From Phytopythium helicoides (taxonomy: Eukaryota; Oomycota; Peronosporomycetes; Pythiales; Pythiaceae), in contig JANFNE010000017.1 of the NCBI GenBank assembly GCA_024867545.1, forward strand, positions 645,001-709,000: a stretch of 64,000 nucleotides of DNA. Reading direction: 5' to 3'. Within the stretch, counting starts at the first letter, position 1, and each line of letters begins with the position of its first letter. Positions 48,177 to 59,663 of the stretch are shown piece by piece. Below the pieces are notes generated by a model that saw only the letters and a program-made list of their open reading frames with translations, was not told the origin of the DNA and made no database searches. The translations under genes and the position numbers were made by a program.

Positions 48177-48609
48177 GCTTGAGCAGCCGCCGTCGTCAGT
48201 AGTGATTAGATGCGAGGCTCCAAAGCCGGTAGAAACGAGAGGTACTGTAGTTTTGCATCCGCTGCCAAAGCACCGGACCGGACTCGGGTTCGTCCAATCA
48301 GCCTACCTTTGCTCACGAGATGAGCCTTGTCACATGCGCATCCTTGGCTCTGAGCTCCTCGTTATGAGCTTCAGTATGCCTACCTTGTGCCGCATGCTCT
48401 CAAGAGCGACAGCACCATAGACGGGCGGTGACCCCGTTGCACCTCGGGAGCTCAACCAGTCGTTAGCGAGATATCCGGTCTCCAGCCGGCAGGCATACAA
48501 ACATCTTCATCCGCTCGCTTCGACAGCTTGTCTCCTGGTGCGAGCTCCCGCAGCCTGCTCATTCCGCAATTACATTGCAACGCCGGACGCGCCATCAATC
48601 AGCCCAACG
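48177..48609. promoter_or_regulatory. Intergenic region between transporter copies 2 and 3
   Basis: 433 bp with a CCAATCAGC site (about 48295). No gene seen. The transporter frame is open upstream to 48538, but the ATG at 48610 aligns with the other copies. Confidence 0.45.
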
Positions 48610-50286
48610 ATGTCGACCGAGCCGTCGTTCCTCGATAACGTGCTGCGAACCAAGCCCCTCGCGGTCATCCGAGCCGAGGAGGCCTCGGCTGACCTCCCGC
48701 GATCGCTCTCGCTCTTCGACCTGCTCTGTATCGGAATCAGCGCGACAGTCGGCAGTGGCATCTTCTCCACCACGGGAGACATCATCTCTGGCTCGGCCGG
48801 TCCCGCAGCGGCCATTAGTTGGACCATCGGTGGCATCGTCGTCTGCATCAATGCGCTCTCCTACATGGAGCTCACCACGCGCGTCCCGTCCTCGGGTAGT
48901 ACCTATGCGTACTCGTACCACGCGATCGGTGAGCTCCCGGCCGTGGTGGCCGCATGGCTCATCTCTCTCGAGTATGGTGTCTCGGGTGCCGGCGTTGCTC
49001 GTTCGTGGGCTACCAAGATCCAGGACTGGCTGGAAGAGGAGCACCCGACCCACTCGTGGCAGTGGCTGAACGAGGACTACACGAACCTGCTGGGTGCGCT
49101 CGTCATGGTGTTGAGCGTCTTGGTGCTCCTCACGGGTCTGCGCTTCAGCAAACTCTTCATCAACGTGATCACGACCATCAAAATTGGCGTCGTGCTTTTC
49201 ATCATCATTGCCGGCTTTGTGTTCATGGACCCGAGCAACCTGACGCCTTTCGTGCCGGACCGTCAACTCGTGGACGGCTCGTGGACATTCGGATACCAGG
49301 GCATTCTCACGGGTGCGTCGCAAGCCGCGTTCGGCTACGTCGGTTTCGATGAGGTTTGTTGTCTAGCGGCCGAGGCCAAGAACCCCAAGCGCACCATGCC
49401 GCTCGCGGTCATTGGCGTCGTCGGCATCACCATGTTCCTTAGTGTGTTCGCATCACTCGTGCTGTCGGGTATGGTCACGTACCTCGATGCGGGTATGTTC
49501 GCCGACGGCTTTGAAGCTCAGGGTCAGCACTGGGCTGCTGAAATTGTGCGCGCGGGTGAGGCAATCACGATGCCCGTCGTGGTGCTTGTCAGCTTCCTGG
49601 CTCAGCCACGTCTCAACTATGCGCTGGCGTGCGACGGCCTGATGCCCAAGGTGTTCGCCAAGGTCGACGAGAAGGGCAACCTCTTCGCCAACACACTCAT
49701 CACCGGTGTCGTCTTTACTCTCATGGCGTTCGTTGTGCCGTTCAACACGCTGTGGGATATCGTCAGCTTTGGCATTCTGCTGTCGTTCAACATGTCCAAC
49801 TCGGCCCTCATGATGATCCGTACACGCAAGTCGTCGCCTAACCTCGCACCCAAGTTCGTCGGTGCACTTGTGTCGTTCTCGCTGCTGGCGGCCTTCCTGT
49901 ACCAGGTCGGCTACGTGAACGAGAGCCACGACTGGTGTCTGTACGTGGCGATCGTGTTCCTGGTGCTGACAGTCGTCACGTGCGTGGCGTTCTACTTCAA
50001 GTGTCCTCAGGAGGAGAACGACCCGGCCAACTTTACGGCCCCATTGGTGCCGTTCATCCCCACGCTGGCGATGCTGGCGAACTTCTACCTCGCGTCGCAG
50101 ATCAGCTACATCGGCATGGGGACGAGCGTGGCGTGGATCGCCGCGAGTGTGCTGAGCTACTTCATCTACGGATACAAGCACTCGGCTGGCCGCGGTGGCT
50201 GGAGCCGTCTGCTCAGCCTCCCCCTTGAGTCAAGCATGCGCTCGCCCATGCTTTCTGCGGACGAGAAGAAGCAGCTGCAGGTCTAA
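48610..50286 (+). CDS. Cationic amino acid transporter-like APC permease (copy 3 of 3)
   Basis: 558 aa, intronless. Start at MSTEPSFLDNVLRTKPLAVI, which matches copy 1. Same helices and motifs (LCIGISATVGSGIFSTTG, AFGYVGFDEVCCLAAEAKNP, LACDGLMPKVFAKVDEKGNL). The extracellular loop between helices differs (GMVTYLDAGMFADGFEAQ versus the EPYQDATSFGSGFEAQ of the other two), the likeliest place for functional divergence. Strong GC-ending codon use like copy 1. Ends with KKQLQV, a cytosolic basic tail. Confidence 0.92.
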   Translation: MSTEPSFLDNVLRTKPLAVIRAEEASADLPRSLSLFDLLCIGISATVGSGIFSTTGDIISGSAGPAAAISWTIGGIVVCINALSYMELTTRVPSSGSTYAYSYHAIGELPAVVAAWLISLEYGVSGAGVARSWATKIQDWLEEEHPTHSWQWLNEDYTNLLGALVMVLSVLVLLTGLRFSKLFINVITTIKIGVVLFIIIAGFVFMDPSNLTPFVPDRQLVDGSWTFGYQGILTGASQAAFGYVGFDEVCCLAAEAKNPKRTMPLAVIGVVGITMFLSVFASLVLSGMVTYLDAGMFADGFEAQGQHWAAEIVRAGEAITMPVVVLVSFLAQPRLNYALACDGLMPKVFAKVDEKGNLFANTLITGVVFTLMAFVVPFNTLWDIVSFGILLSFNMSNSALMMIRTRKSSPNLAPKFVGALVSFSLLAAFLYQVGYVNESHDWCLYVAIVFLVLTVVTCVAFYFKCPQEENDPANFTAPLVPFIPTLAMLANFYLASQISYIGMGTSVAWIAASVLSYFIYGYKHSAGRGGWSRLLSLPLESSMRSPMLSADEKKQLQV

Positions 50287-50428
50287 GTCGTCGTCGGTAG
50301 TACATGTCGTTGTCTTCAACTTCAACTTGACATCCGCAATCACTCTTGAATGCACTGACGAAGAGCTCCGATCAGTGTGATCGGCGATCAGAGAGAGCAT
50401 CAAGAAAGTCCATTGGGCCATCGAGGCC

Positions 50429-51274
50429 ATGGAGAGCGTGGTGGTGGTGCCGCGTGCGCTGGTGCCGCGCGTGCAGAGCTTCCTGCAGATCGTGGAGACG
50501 AGCGAGGCGCTGCTGCTGGAGGAGATCGGCGAGCTGCGCGCGCTGGTGCGGCGGCTGACGCTTAAGGCGCCGTTTGCGGTGCCGGTGGAGGACGGGTACG
50601 ACACGCCGCGCACTCAGCTCATGGAGGTGTACGTGGCGGAGCGTCGGCTGGAGCACCATGCGATCCGCCAGCTGCTCGACTCGACGCTCGAGAGACTGGG
50701 GAGCGACCACGAGAGCCGTCTCGTAGCTCTGGAGGAGCAGAACGACAAGATCAGCGAGTCGGTGCACGAGCTCAGCGAGTCGCTCGAAGAGCTCCGCATG
50801 CGGATCGAAGCTGTGGTGGAGGAAAATGACCAGTTCCGACAGGAGATGCTTGACCAGAAGGTGCATCGCGTGACTGCGAGTGCGGACTTGTCCGTGCTGA
50901 GCACGCGAGTGGACCATATCGAGAAGGACTTGCTCACTCTTGTATCAAGTCAGGACGTGGTCGTCACAGAAGCACCTGCTGATGCGTACTTGCGGCAGCT
51001 CGAGTGTACGTTGCAGCAGGTGCAGCAAGAGAAGCTTGTGATACTTGAGAGTTTGGCTTCAGTCGAGGAGCGGAGCCGAGACGAGCTCGAGCACGTTAGG
51101 TGCGAACTGGAAGAGGCGTATGACATCCAGGATGAGCAATGCCAGATAAACATTGCGCTGCGCGCCACTATCGTGGTTTTGCGCGAAAAGAACGCAGTGC
51201 TCGTTAGTTGTCTTCGCACCAGGCATGAACAGCTTCAGAAGTTCTTGCGTCGAATCAACGCATTGATGGAGTAA
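50429..51274 (+). CDS. 281-aa coiled-coil protein, unknown function
   Basis: Single exon from MESVVVVPRALVPRVQSFLQ. After ~75 residues nearly everything is coiled coil with heptads of Leu/Val and Glu/Arg: NDKISESVHELSESLEELRM, DHIEKDLLTLVSSQ, LECTLQQVQQEKLVILES and RSRDELEHVRCELEEAYDIQ. No catalytic motif, signal peptide or membrane span. A centrosomal, flagellar or cytoskeletal role would be typical for such proteins but is not shown. Lies 142 bp behind transporter copy 3 on the same strand and converges with LIN9. Confidence 0.7.
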   Translation: MESVVVVPRALVPRVQSFLQIVETSEALLLEEIGELRALVRRLTLKAPFAVPVEDGYDTPRTQLMEVYVAERRLEHHAIRQLLDSTLERLGSDHESRLVALEEQNDKISESVHELSESLEELRMRIEAVVEENDQFRQEMLDQKVHRVTASADLSVLSTRVDHIEKDLLTLVSSQDVVVTEAPADAYLRQLECTLQQVQQEKLVILESLASVEERSRDELEHVRCELEEAYDIQDEQCQINIALRATIVVLREKNAVLVSCLRTRHEQLQKFLRRINALME

Positions 51275-51408
51275 GAATCCCCTAGTCCAATAACTTAGTT
51301 TTGACAGCACATCAATGAACGCATCTTGTGAGTGGTTTCTGCTTGACCTCCGCAGGTTAGCACAGCATGTTTAGTATTACTCCACTTTGCTCCTCATTGT
51401 GCTTGCTC

Positions 51409-53659
51409 CTATGGCGTCGTGTTATCCTGCACCGCGAACTTGGCTTGCAAGCCATCCGCAGCAGTTTTTAGCTCCGCGTACAGATCCATATTTTCCTCGT
51501 GGTTGGGTTTCAGAAGCTCGACCATCCTCGCCACTAGCTTCTGTAGAACTGCGGGAGGGATACTTGACGCATAGCCGAGAGTATCCGCTGCTGTAAAAAC
51601 GCTCATGAGGCACAACGATGAAGCGATGACTTCTTTCGTTTGCGGAAGAATCTCAACTGAGCCTGGATACGAGCTGCTCAGTTGTTGGTCGACCATCGTT
51701 GCAGCTCGTTGCTGGCTTCCTTTCAGAAAATCTAGTGCCCATCGCATCTCCTTCGCGCTTAATATCGCTTCACCAGGGAGAGTAGTCTGAATCACATTGG
51801 TGAAATGTCAGGGATCTACAATGGAAGAACAATACCAGTTACACTTGGTGCCTTACCTCCGGTGGAGCTATAAACGCGTTCAAGCGAAGCAGCGCGGATT
51901 TAAGAGCCGCATTGGTATCTTCCAGACTCTCAACCAACCACGCATGCTGTTGCTGAAACATGTCGCTCCCGCTAGGATCTCCCCGTGCTGCCAATTTTTT
52001 CCCCTTGTTGGTTTTGGTAGATGCTTTTGGGTCGGACACGTTACGCTGGACTTCAGCTGCTATATTGTTCAGCCGATTCACTGTGTTCACGAGCTTTTCC
52101 TTGCGTTGAAGCAAGTCTTTTACAGCAATCATTGCTTGGAGACGATTCGTGCGGAAGTCGAAAACCCCAGACTCTTGCAGCGGCTGCGTGGCATCGGCCA
52201 CGCCAACATTTGGGGTTGGCGCTTGATTCTCAGAACGAGTTTGGCGTCCTCGCTTTTTCTTGGAGTTACTTCGACGCAATAGGGATGCCGTACGCTTTGG
52301 AGCAGCCCTCTTCGCCTTCTTGTCAGCCTGAAGAAAGTCGATTGCCATGACAGCGTTGAGAGGGCACAACAGCCTCGTCTCTACGGGTTCTCCGTTCTCG
52401 CCTTGGGTCTTAGTAGTCGCAGAGCACACACCTTCGCTGGCCGAGACACTAACAATTGTGGCCACCAAGAAGCGACGGTGCATCTCCATCCAAACTGTTC
52501 AGCCACGTCGGAACAGGCACAAATCGTTAGCCCCAAGCATGCAACACGGTGATTCAAAGAGAAAGTGCTACTTACCAACTACTTTTGCACCGGCATCTAG
52601 CTTCAACGGACTAACTTGCGGTAACGAGCTGTGTGCTCCCGTCTGCTTCGATCGGGGGCACAGGTTAGTCTTGTCACAAGTACATTATCAAGCCGATGAA
52701 ACTTGACCTGATCCTGCCTTGGCGATCGACGCAGTTTTCGAAACTCTTCCAACTTCCGCTTCTCTTGCTCGAAGAAACATGGGCTAAGTCGCCGAGGGTG
52801 ACCCATGGACGAGCGCACAGACGACCAAATCGGGCGAGCAGCCAGGTGCATCTGTCCGGTACGCGCCACCAAACGAAAGTGTGAGTATTGCCCCAATGCT
52901 AGGCTTCGTATCTGCCGGTGATGCACCTTTGTAAGACCCATCTGGTTGAGACAATCGATAAACTCGTTGTGAAGGAAATAATCGGCGTCGTCACATGCAG
53001 AGAACCAGCAGTACCACGGGAGATCGAACCGCGGACCTCGCATCATGTCAAAGCTGGCGTCGTGCAGGTGCCAGCGCGCCTTCTTCGGCGGCAGCGTTGC
53101 GCGACGCGACTGGTCAATCCACCAAGCCCGTACGTTAGAGTCAGATTGAGGGTCGAGGCCACGACTCAACGCCTACCTTAGTCATAGAGCTTCCGCTCCT
53201 CTGCTCGAGCATCTCAACGTCGCTCTCCGCTCGTATGCGCAGCTGCTCTCTCGTCTGCCTCTCCAGCAGCTCGCTGCTGTCGATTTCCATGGACAGCAGT
53301 CGTTCGAGCCGGCGCTTCTTCATGATCTTTGGCGTCTGCGCGCCCCGCTTGCGCAGCCCCGCGGCCGAATCAGGCGACTGCTCCACTTCATTCGCGCTCG
53401 CCTGGCCGCCTTGAGCCGCGCGCTCCTCCAGCGTCTTGTAGTGGTCCGTCATGACGGCGCAGAAGCCCTCGGCCGAGGCCTCGGGCAGCGCCAGATACTC
53501 CCGGTGCAGGTCCACGAGCGCGCGCATCATGGCGGCCGAGCGCTGTGGAAGCAGCTCCTCCAGCTTGGCCCACTGCTCGCCATGGGCCTTGAGCAGGATG
53601 TAGAACGTGCGCAGCTCCTTGGGCGACCACCGCGGGCCGAGCGCCGCTGCCTCCGCCAT
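51409..53659 (-). CDS. LIN9: LIN9/ALWAYS EARLY homologue (MuvB/DREAM complex)
   Basis: Six exons (53659-53177, 53109-52927, 52851-52708, 52642-52576, 52494-51857, 51786-51409) give about 630 aa. The N-terminal SANT/Myb-like domain is PRWSPKELRTFYILLKAHGE..WAKLEELLPQRS, as in plant ALY proteins. The DIRP domain spans exons 2-3: ADYFLHNEFIDCLNQMGLTK then WSSVRSSMGHPRRLSPCFFE with EQEKRKLEEFRKLR. It is followed by a Tudor-like beta segment (LDAGAKVV...WMEMHRRFLVATIVSVS) and the helical C-terminus FQQQHAWLVESLEDTNAALK typical of LIN9. LIN9 scaffolds the MuvB core that controls cell-cycle genes with MYB or E2F/RB partners (family knowledge). The DIRP core is split by an intron at a conserved place, so phase 0 joining is well supported. 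Confidence 0.88.
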
Positions 53660-53811
53660 GGCCGGCCTTTCTCCTTTGCCGACGGGTTTCCTCAACAACC
53701 TACGTTCTACTGAAACAGTCTCTTCATGTGAACACAAAGCCTTCAAAGCGACCGATTAGCTCGGACTGCGCTCCGTTCTCACCAGTCACCTGCCACGGTT
53801 CGAACGTGCGG

Positions 53812-55050
53812 ATGTCCAAGAAGCTGCTCAAGGTGCCGGCGGCCGCGGCGCCCGCCGTGCTGCTGGGCGCCAACACGGCGCTGGCCATCGCGGCGGGCGT
53901 GGCGGCCGTCGTGGGCGTCTCGGCGCTGCACCGGCGGCGCCTCGTGGCGCAGGAGTCGGCGACCGCGCGGGCCCGTGGAGCGCACAGCGTGCGCGTGGGG
54001 CTGCTGCGCATCCACGTGCCGCAGAACTTCCGGTGCGTCGCGCGTGCTGCGGTTTAGCGCTGTTGGTGGGCGGGAGGAGCGCAGGCGAGGCCAACGGAGT
54101 GGGGTGCGCTCGCAGGGACCTGGTGAAGAACGACGTGCTGCTAGAGAAGAGCGTGGAGCTCGTGGCGCAGACGCTGGTCATCTACGTGCTCGGCCGCGAC
54201 AAGCACGAGATCGTCAACTACACGAGCGAGCTCTACACGCTCGTCTGGGACGTCGCTTGCCTCTTCAACAAGCCCCAGCTGGATGTTCGGTGAGTTTCGT
54301 GCAGCATCCCCACTGGGATTAGAGTGCATCGTGGCTGACTAGTGGTTATGCTGTAGCATCGTGGGAGCGTTCCCGAACGACTCGCAGTGCCGGTCGTGGG
54401 ACGAGCTAGTGCTGCAGCCCGACCTGAACGCTGTGATCGGCGAGGATGCGCTCGTGGACGTACAGGCACTCAACGCGAAGCGCTTTGAGCGCGACGGGCT
54501 CTTCGCCGTCACCTACCACCCGATCGCGTTGCACATTGAGCGCCGACTGTCTCGCGAGTTCCACTACTTTGAAAACGAGCACACGGACTTGACGCCGCAC
54601 GACCTTGTCCTTCTCGGAGGCACGTTCGACCACCTTCACAATGGGCACAAGAAGTTACTGTCGTTGGCGACCTCCATCTGCGGTCATCGAATGATCATTG
54701 GGGTTACCTCCGACAGCATGCTCGTCCACAAGAAGCACGCACACCTGCTGGAGTCTGAGAGCAAACGTAAGCGCGCTGTAGCTGCGTATGTTTCCTTCCT
54801 GAAGCCTTCGCTCGAGGTGGACTGCGTGATTATCACAGACCCGTTCGGCCCAGCGATCGTCGTTCCAGAGGCGACGGCCATTGTCGTCTCCACCGAGACC
54901 CTTCCTGGTGCGACCAAGATCAACGACATTCGCCGTGAGCGCGGTCTCCAACCGCTACGCATCTACGCATGCCGCCGCACCGAGAGCAGCTCGCTGAGCT
55001 CATCAAGCGTCCGCGAGATGATCGCAGCTCGCAGCCGAGACACAGTGTGA
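53812..55050 (+). CDS. Phosphopantetheine adenylyltransferase (eukaryotic CoaD-like, CoA synthesis)
   Basis: Three exons (53812-54032, 54116-54289, 54357-55050) give about 362 aa. The C-terminal ~160 residues are the nucleotidyltransferase: LLGGTFDHLHNGHKKLLSLA holds the HxGH-type ATP motif (HNGH), GVTSDSMLVHKK follows, and SSSSVREMI is the ISSTxIR-like motif. It transfers AMP to 4'-phosphopantetheine, the fourth step of CoA synthesis (family knowledge), like yeast Cab4 or the PPAT half of COASY. The dephospho-CoA kinase half is absent. The N-terminus carries a hydrophobic helix (VLLGANTALAIAAGVAAVVG) suggesting membrane anchoring, possibly mitochondrial. The middle ~120 residues match the N-terminal region of eukaryotic PPATs only loosely. 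Confidence 0.87.
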
Positions 55051-55233
55051 GTGAGGCGACCGTTGTGTGTGGAATGTATCCGTCGCTTGTCATCGGACAA
55101 AAAGTAAACGTGCTTGCTCTATTGCGGTCGACTTTCCCTATAACAACTCCTTGGAATGCGAGCAACAGACAAGCGCGGACACGAGCGCAGCAGGGTCGTG
55201 CGCTATAACAATCCCTCGTGCCTGCGAGTTCTT

Positions 55234-55808
55234 TCATCTATCATACTGCTGCGCAGAGGAGGCCGAGACTCCCGATTCCAGGTCGTCTACAGCCGCCGCT
55301 GCTGCTGCCGCCGCAGCAGCTACTGCTGCATCGGTAGCATGCGTGCCTGGTGACGGCAGGAGTCCGAGCGCTCGTCGCAGCGACACGATATCGATTTCGA
55401 TTGGCACAACGTGGCCATTGATTCGGCACATGATGGACTGGAACATGGAGCCATCCTGCTGGTGGTGATGATGGGATCGAGCGAACGCATCGCTGGCTGC
55501 AGAAACATCCATGGGGTCTGTCCTCGGGACTCGCGCGGCCTTGCGCGGGCGATCGTTATCGTCGCCCGCGCCAGTGCGCTGGGCCTTGATCTTCTTGGGC
55601 GGGGCGGCGAGGGGAGGGGCCGCATCGCCCATGAGAGAAGGGCCGACGTCCGAGTAGGGGTGTATGCCTTGAGGAAGTGATGCCGCGAGCGGGAACCCAG
55701 GCGGGGCCTGGCCGAAGCCCATGAAGTTGTTGTTGGCGGCCGCGGCGCCGCTGGCGAGCATGTCGGCGGAGGGCGACTCTGGAAGGAGCTGGTGCTGGTG
55801 CAGCTGTT

Positions 55809-55842
<34 letters not shown>

Positions 55843-56313
55843 GATCATCTTCATGGACGGGCGCTTCTTCTCCTTCTTGGCGGTGGCGTCGACAAAGTAG
55901 CAGAAGACCTCGTACTTGAGCTCTACCTTCATGCTGCGCGCGACCTTCCACCGCGTGCGCAGCACCGTGTCGAAGTTGTCCTTGTCGAGCAGCACGTACT
56001 TGGACTGCGTGGCGTTGCTCGAGGGCTTGAGGTAGATGGCGCGGCGCTCCTGCACGTAGTTGGCGCCGACCTTGCTGAAGTGGCGCTCGATCTTGCTCTG
56101 GAAGACGCCGAAGCCCTCCTCGGGGATGAAGGTCACCTGGATCTCGTCGTGCAGCTTCTTGCGCACGGCCATGAGCGGCTCGCCGCACTTCATCGTCAGC
56201 ACCGCCACGCACTCTTCCTGCTGCGGGAACGCGTCGGCCACGTCCTCAAACTTGGCCAGCGGCTCGGGCTCCTCAGCGCCGCCGCCGGCCTCGCCCTCCA
56301 GCGGCTGCTGCAT
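55234..56313 (-). CDS. Unknown protein with polyQ and polyA tracts, possible transcription regulator
   Basis: 359 aa, single exon, start MQQPLEGEAGGGAEEPEPLA. Residues ~35-145 form one compact-looking domain (VLTMKCGEPLMAVRKKLHDE, EEGFGVFQSKIERHFSKVG, YVLLDKDNFDTVLRTRW, VELKYEVFCYFVD) that I cannot place. It is faintly PB1/ubiquitin-fold-like. A run of ~13 Gln follows (55806-55845 on +), then a Pro/Ala-rich region, a basic patch (PPKKIKAQR, RPRKAARVPR) suggesting nuclear import, a second short ordered part (MCRINGHVVPIEIDIVSLRR) and a run of ~12 Ala. The layout is that of many nuclear regulators; function unknown. Converges with the PPAT gene. Confidence 0.7.
55806..55846 (-). repeat. CAG/CAA repeat encoding polyglutamine
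   Basis: Runs of CTG/TTG on + encode about 13 consecutive Gln on the minus strand; mixed CAG/CAA codons, so interrupted and probably stable. Confidence 0.85.
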
Positions 56314-57562
56314 CCTCCGCGTTTTGCGCGCGCGGATTTGAACGCGCCCGCCGCGAGATGCGCGCGCTCGACCGCCGATTTACGCGGCGCTAATTCGTGG
56401 CCCCGTGACTGGCCTTCTATGGCGCCGCAGACGATTTGCGGCCCGCGGGAGCGAGTTGCCGCGCGGCTGGCGTGAGAAAGCTGGCTTTTTCGCGGCAATC
56501 TTCGGCTCTTTGAATTAATTCGAGACTCCTTGAATTGATTTATCGTTGGAGACACCTTCGCGCGACATGCATGTGCTCCGACTCGCAAAAAGGCGTTCAT
56601 TCAACTGGGTGCTCGGCACGGCACATCGGATGGCGGACCGACCGACAGCCATCACTTGGCTCGCAGGAACTGCTCATCTTGCGTATGCGTGGGTGGAAGA
56701 CGCGCAACGTGTACATTGTTGTATAGTACAGTACCAAAGAGGCTGAAGCGCTCCATTCGCATCGCCGTGAGGAGCGTGGCGCAAGGGTCCACTTGATTGC
56801 AGGGTAACACATGCTGCACTGCTCCACTGGGCAGACCTCCTCCGCCTTGAGCTGCCCTCGCCAACCGGGCAGCGCCGCTCGCTGTAGACGCAGGACGCTC
56901 GAGCCGCCACCACGACCATGAGGCCTCGAGAGCGCGAAGGCGATTGCTCGCCGCGCCATCCTTGAAGCGCCAAAGGGTTGACAGCCGCCGCGGATCTGCA
57001 ATCAGCCTGCGTCAGCCACGCCAGTCATGATCTCACCGCCGCGCTCGGTCGGACACAAAACGCCGCTGTTTGTACCGTAGATTGTCCGTTACCCCTGGTC
57101 CCACTGCCAATCAAAACAGCCGTCACCGTCGAGTCGCGCGCAACGTCAACTCGCCTTGGTCATCTGCCGAGATCTTGGTTTTTGTATGGGCCGGCGGCGC
57201 AGAGCCCGGTCTCGATGGAGCTGCTCGCCACTCCGACTTCCGCCAGCCGCCGCCTTCTGCTCGCCGCCGCCGCCTGCTGCCGCAGGGCTGGAAGCGCGAA
57301 CTGTGCAACGAGATCGGCTGCAGAGAGCGCCTCAAGTCCCGCTCCCACGCTTCCCTGCGCCTCGCCTTCCCACTGGACCGGCGGCCGGTCCATCGCGTGT
57401 GCCACCGTCGCGGGGTGCCACTGTGTCGCGGCGGTCTCCGCTCCACGACACACCACTCCTCGCCCCTCGCCACCCGAGAACTGACTGCCTGAACTGGCGG
57501 TCGTCACATTCGGAATCGCGGCGACTCGACCCGGTCGGAGCGAGCTCCTCGACTTGAGCGCC
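56314..57562. promoter_or_regulatory. Divergent intergenic region before the FYVE-related gene
   Basis: 1,249 bp. Numerous short frames overlap on both strands without family resemblance. Contains a CCAAT site (CTGCCAATCAAAAC, about 57106-57119). Probably promoters and 5' UTRs of the two divergent genes. Confidence 0.45.
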
Positions 57563-59663
57563 ATGATCTTCCCACTGCCGCTCGACTTCTTCGCGCCCAT
57601 GCAGCTCTCCGACGAGGAGAACGAGGCCTTCCTGCGATGGGGCGACTCGCTGCTGCAGCAGACCATCGACGCCTACCACCGCGAGCAGTTCGACACGCCA
57701 GAGGTGCGCGAGCGAAAGTGGAAGCCGCTCAAGTCGCGCGGAGACCTCACCGTCTACAGGCGCCGCAAGCTCAGCGGAGACCCCAACCAGTACCGATACC
57801 TGTGCACGGGCCGCATCCCGGGCACGCTCGACGAGGTCGTCATGGGCAGATATGCAGACAACACAGTCGACTTCCGCCGGATCTCGGGCGTCTACCGAGA
57901 GGACATCGTCGACTGCGCCGTGCTAGGCGTCATCAAGCGCAAGACACCAGAGGATCCCTTCTTCTTCTCCGGGTTCAAGTGGATGACCGTCAAGTCCCCC
58001 GGCAAGGGCATCGTCAAGAACCGCGACGTCTGTTGGTACGAGGTGAGTCGCCCGATTCCTTGCTCTCGTCATTTGCAATCGCTGCTGACTCTTGACCCCC
58101 GCGACTTCACAGCAAGTGGGCGTGACCAAGGATCGCAATGGAAAGGAGATCGGGTACACGCTGACCGAGTCGGTGGAGCTGCCCAACTGCCCTGAGTTCA
58201 AAGAATGCGTGCGTGCCAAGTTCTCCATCTGCTACTTGTACAAGCGCAACAAGAGCGGTGGCGTCAAGGTCTACATGCGTGGAAACAACGACGCTGGTGG
58301 CAACGTGACTGAGTGGGTCACAGACTTAAAGTCCGCGGAGCTATGGCTGCGCATCGAACAGGCCATGCCCGTCGCGCACGCCGTCATCGCCACGGCTCTT
58401 GTCATGGCTGGCAAGCACACCGTTCGCCCCTTCATGTGCGTATGACTTCATTTGTGTGGGAATGATGTCGTGGAAAATCCCATGCTCACTCGATTGGTTT
58501 ATGCGAATGCAGCACGACAGGCAAGTGCGAGATTTGCCACGCCAAGGCCTCGGGCTTGATGAGCTCCTCGAAGAAGTGCGCCGTGTGCCACCGCCTCACT
58601 TGCGCCAACTGCGTCGTCAAAGTTCGCGTGCTGAGCTTCCACGACTTCCGCGTGCCGCAGAAGGAGCTCTTCTGCAAAAAGTGTCTGCGCCTGATTCACC
58701 AGGTCAACCTCCGCGACCCACGCACAGTGCAGAACCTCGCTGAATACGCCGCCCACTCCATCAGTACGTATTAGTTGAACCTCTCCTTGCCGCGGTGGAT
58801 ATGCAGAGGCGGTGTTGACGATCACTTTGGATTTGCGAATCTCAGACGGCCCAGAGGGATCCAGCCGGTCGTTCCTCGATTCAGAGCGCCCCGACGGCTC
58901 AAGCCAGTACACCAACGACAGCGGCGACTACGACGACGATGACTCGCGGTTGAAACCTACTGCCTCTGTCACGAGCAGCGACAGCGGCCACGGCTCGTAC
59001 CAACGCCAGCCGCAGCCCAAGATCGGAGGAGGTGGTGCCGTGGGCTCAGTCAACAAGCCAGCTCCTCCAGTGAGCAACTCACGTGGGGGTCAGCCAGCAG
59101 CTCGTCGGCAGACAGATATTCATTCGAGTCAGCCGAACGCCTACCCAGGCTCTCACTCGCTGCCGCTGAACCCCGTTGTCATTTACGACGATGGAGCAGC
59201 AGCGCCAACGAGTCGTAGCCTGGACGACTACAAGCGTGAACAGCGTCGTCAGGCTCAAGCTGAGCAACAGGCAAAGCGTGTGCCTCCTCCACCGCCGCCA
59301 GTGCATGCTCACTCCATGGGCGTGCCAGACTCCCCGCACAGCAAGTACAAGTCACCTCCAGACTTCTCTCAGACTGCTGTGTTCGAAACGCGCGACTCGG
59401 AGACGCCAATGACCGAGTCTCGAATAGTCAACTCGGCAGCAAAGTACACGGTGCTTGACAGCGGCAATGACACGCGGAAACAGCACGCGGCGAGTGGAGG
59501 CAGCGAGGTCGAATACGAGTTCACCACCCCCGTGGGTCCGACTGAACCAGCAACCACCGAGTCGCTCATGGCGCAGATCATCCGCATGAACATGATCGCA
59601 GAGAAGTCGCGCCAGCAGATCCAGGACAACCTCAAGATCGCCCAGCAGCTCAACATGCATTAG
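57563..59663 (+). CDS. FYVE-related zinc-finger protein with START-like N-terminal domain
   Basis: Four exons (57563-58042, 58113-58435, 58513-58763, 58846-59663) give about 623 aa. The first ~270 residues read like the START-type domains that oomycetes pair with FYVE fingers (WKPLKSRGDLTVYRRR, LCTGRIPGTLDEVVMGRY, WMTVKSPGKGIVKNRDVCWY). Then comes a compact zinc finger CEICHAKASGL..KKCAVCHRLTCANCVV..FCKKC with eight Cys/His ligands in FYVE-like order but lacking the RRHHCR phosphoinositide patch. The C-terminal half is disordered: Ser/Asp/Gln/Pro-rich with PPPPPP, ending in a helix (MAQIIRMNMIAEKSRQQIQD). Such proteins bind lipids or membranes (family knowledge). Loss of the RRHHCR patch makes PI3P binding doubtful. 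Start at ATG 57563. Confidence 0.8.
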
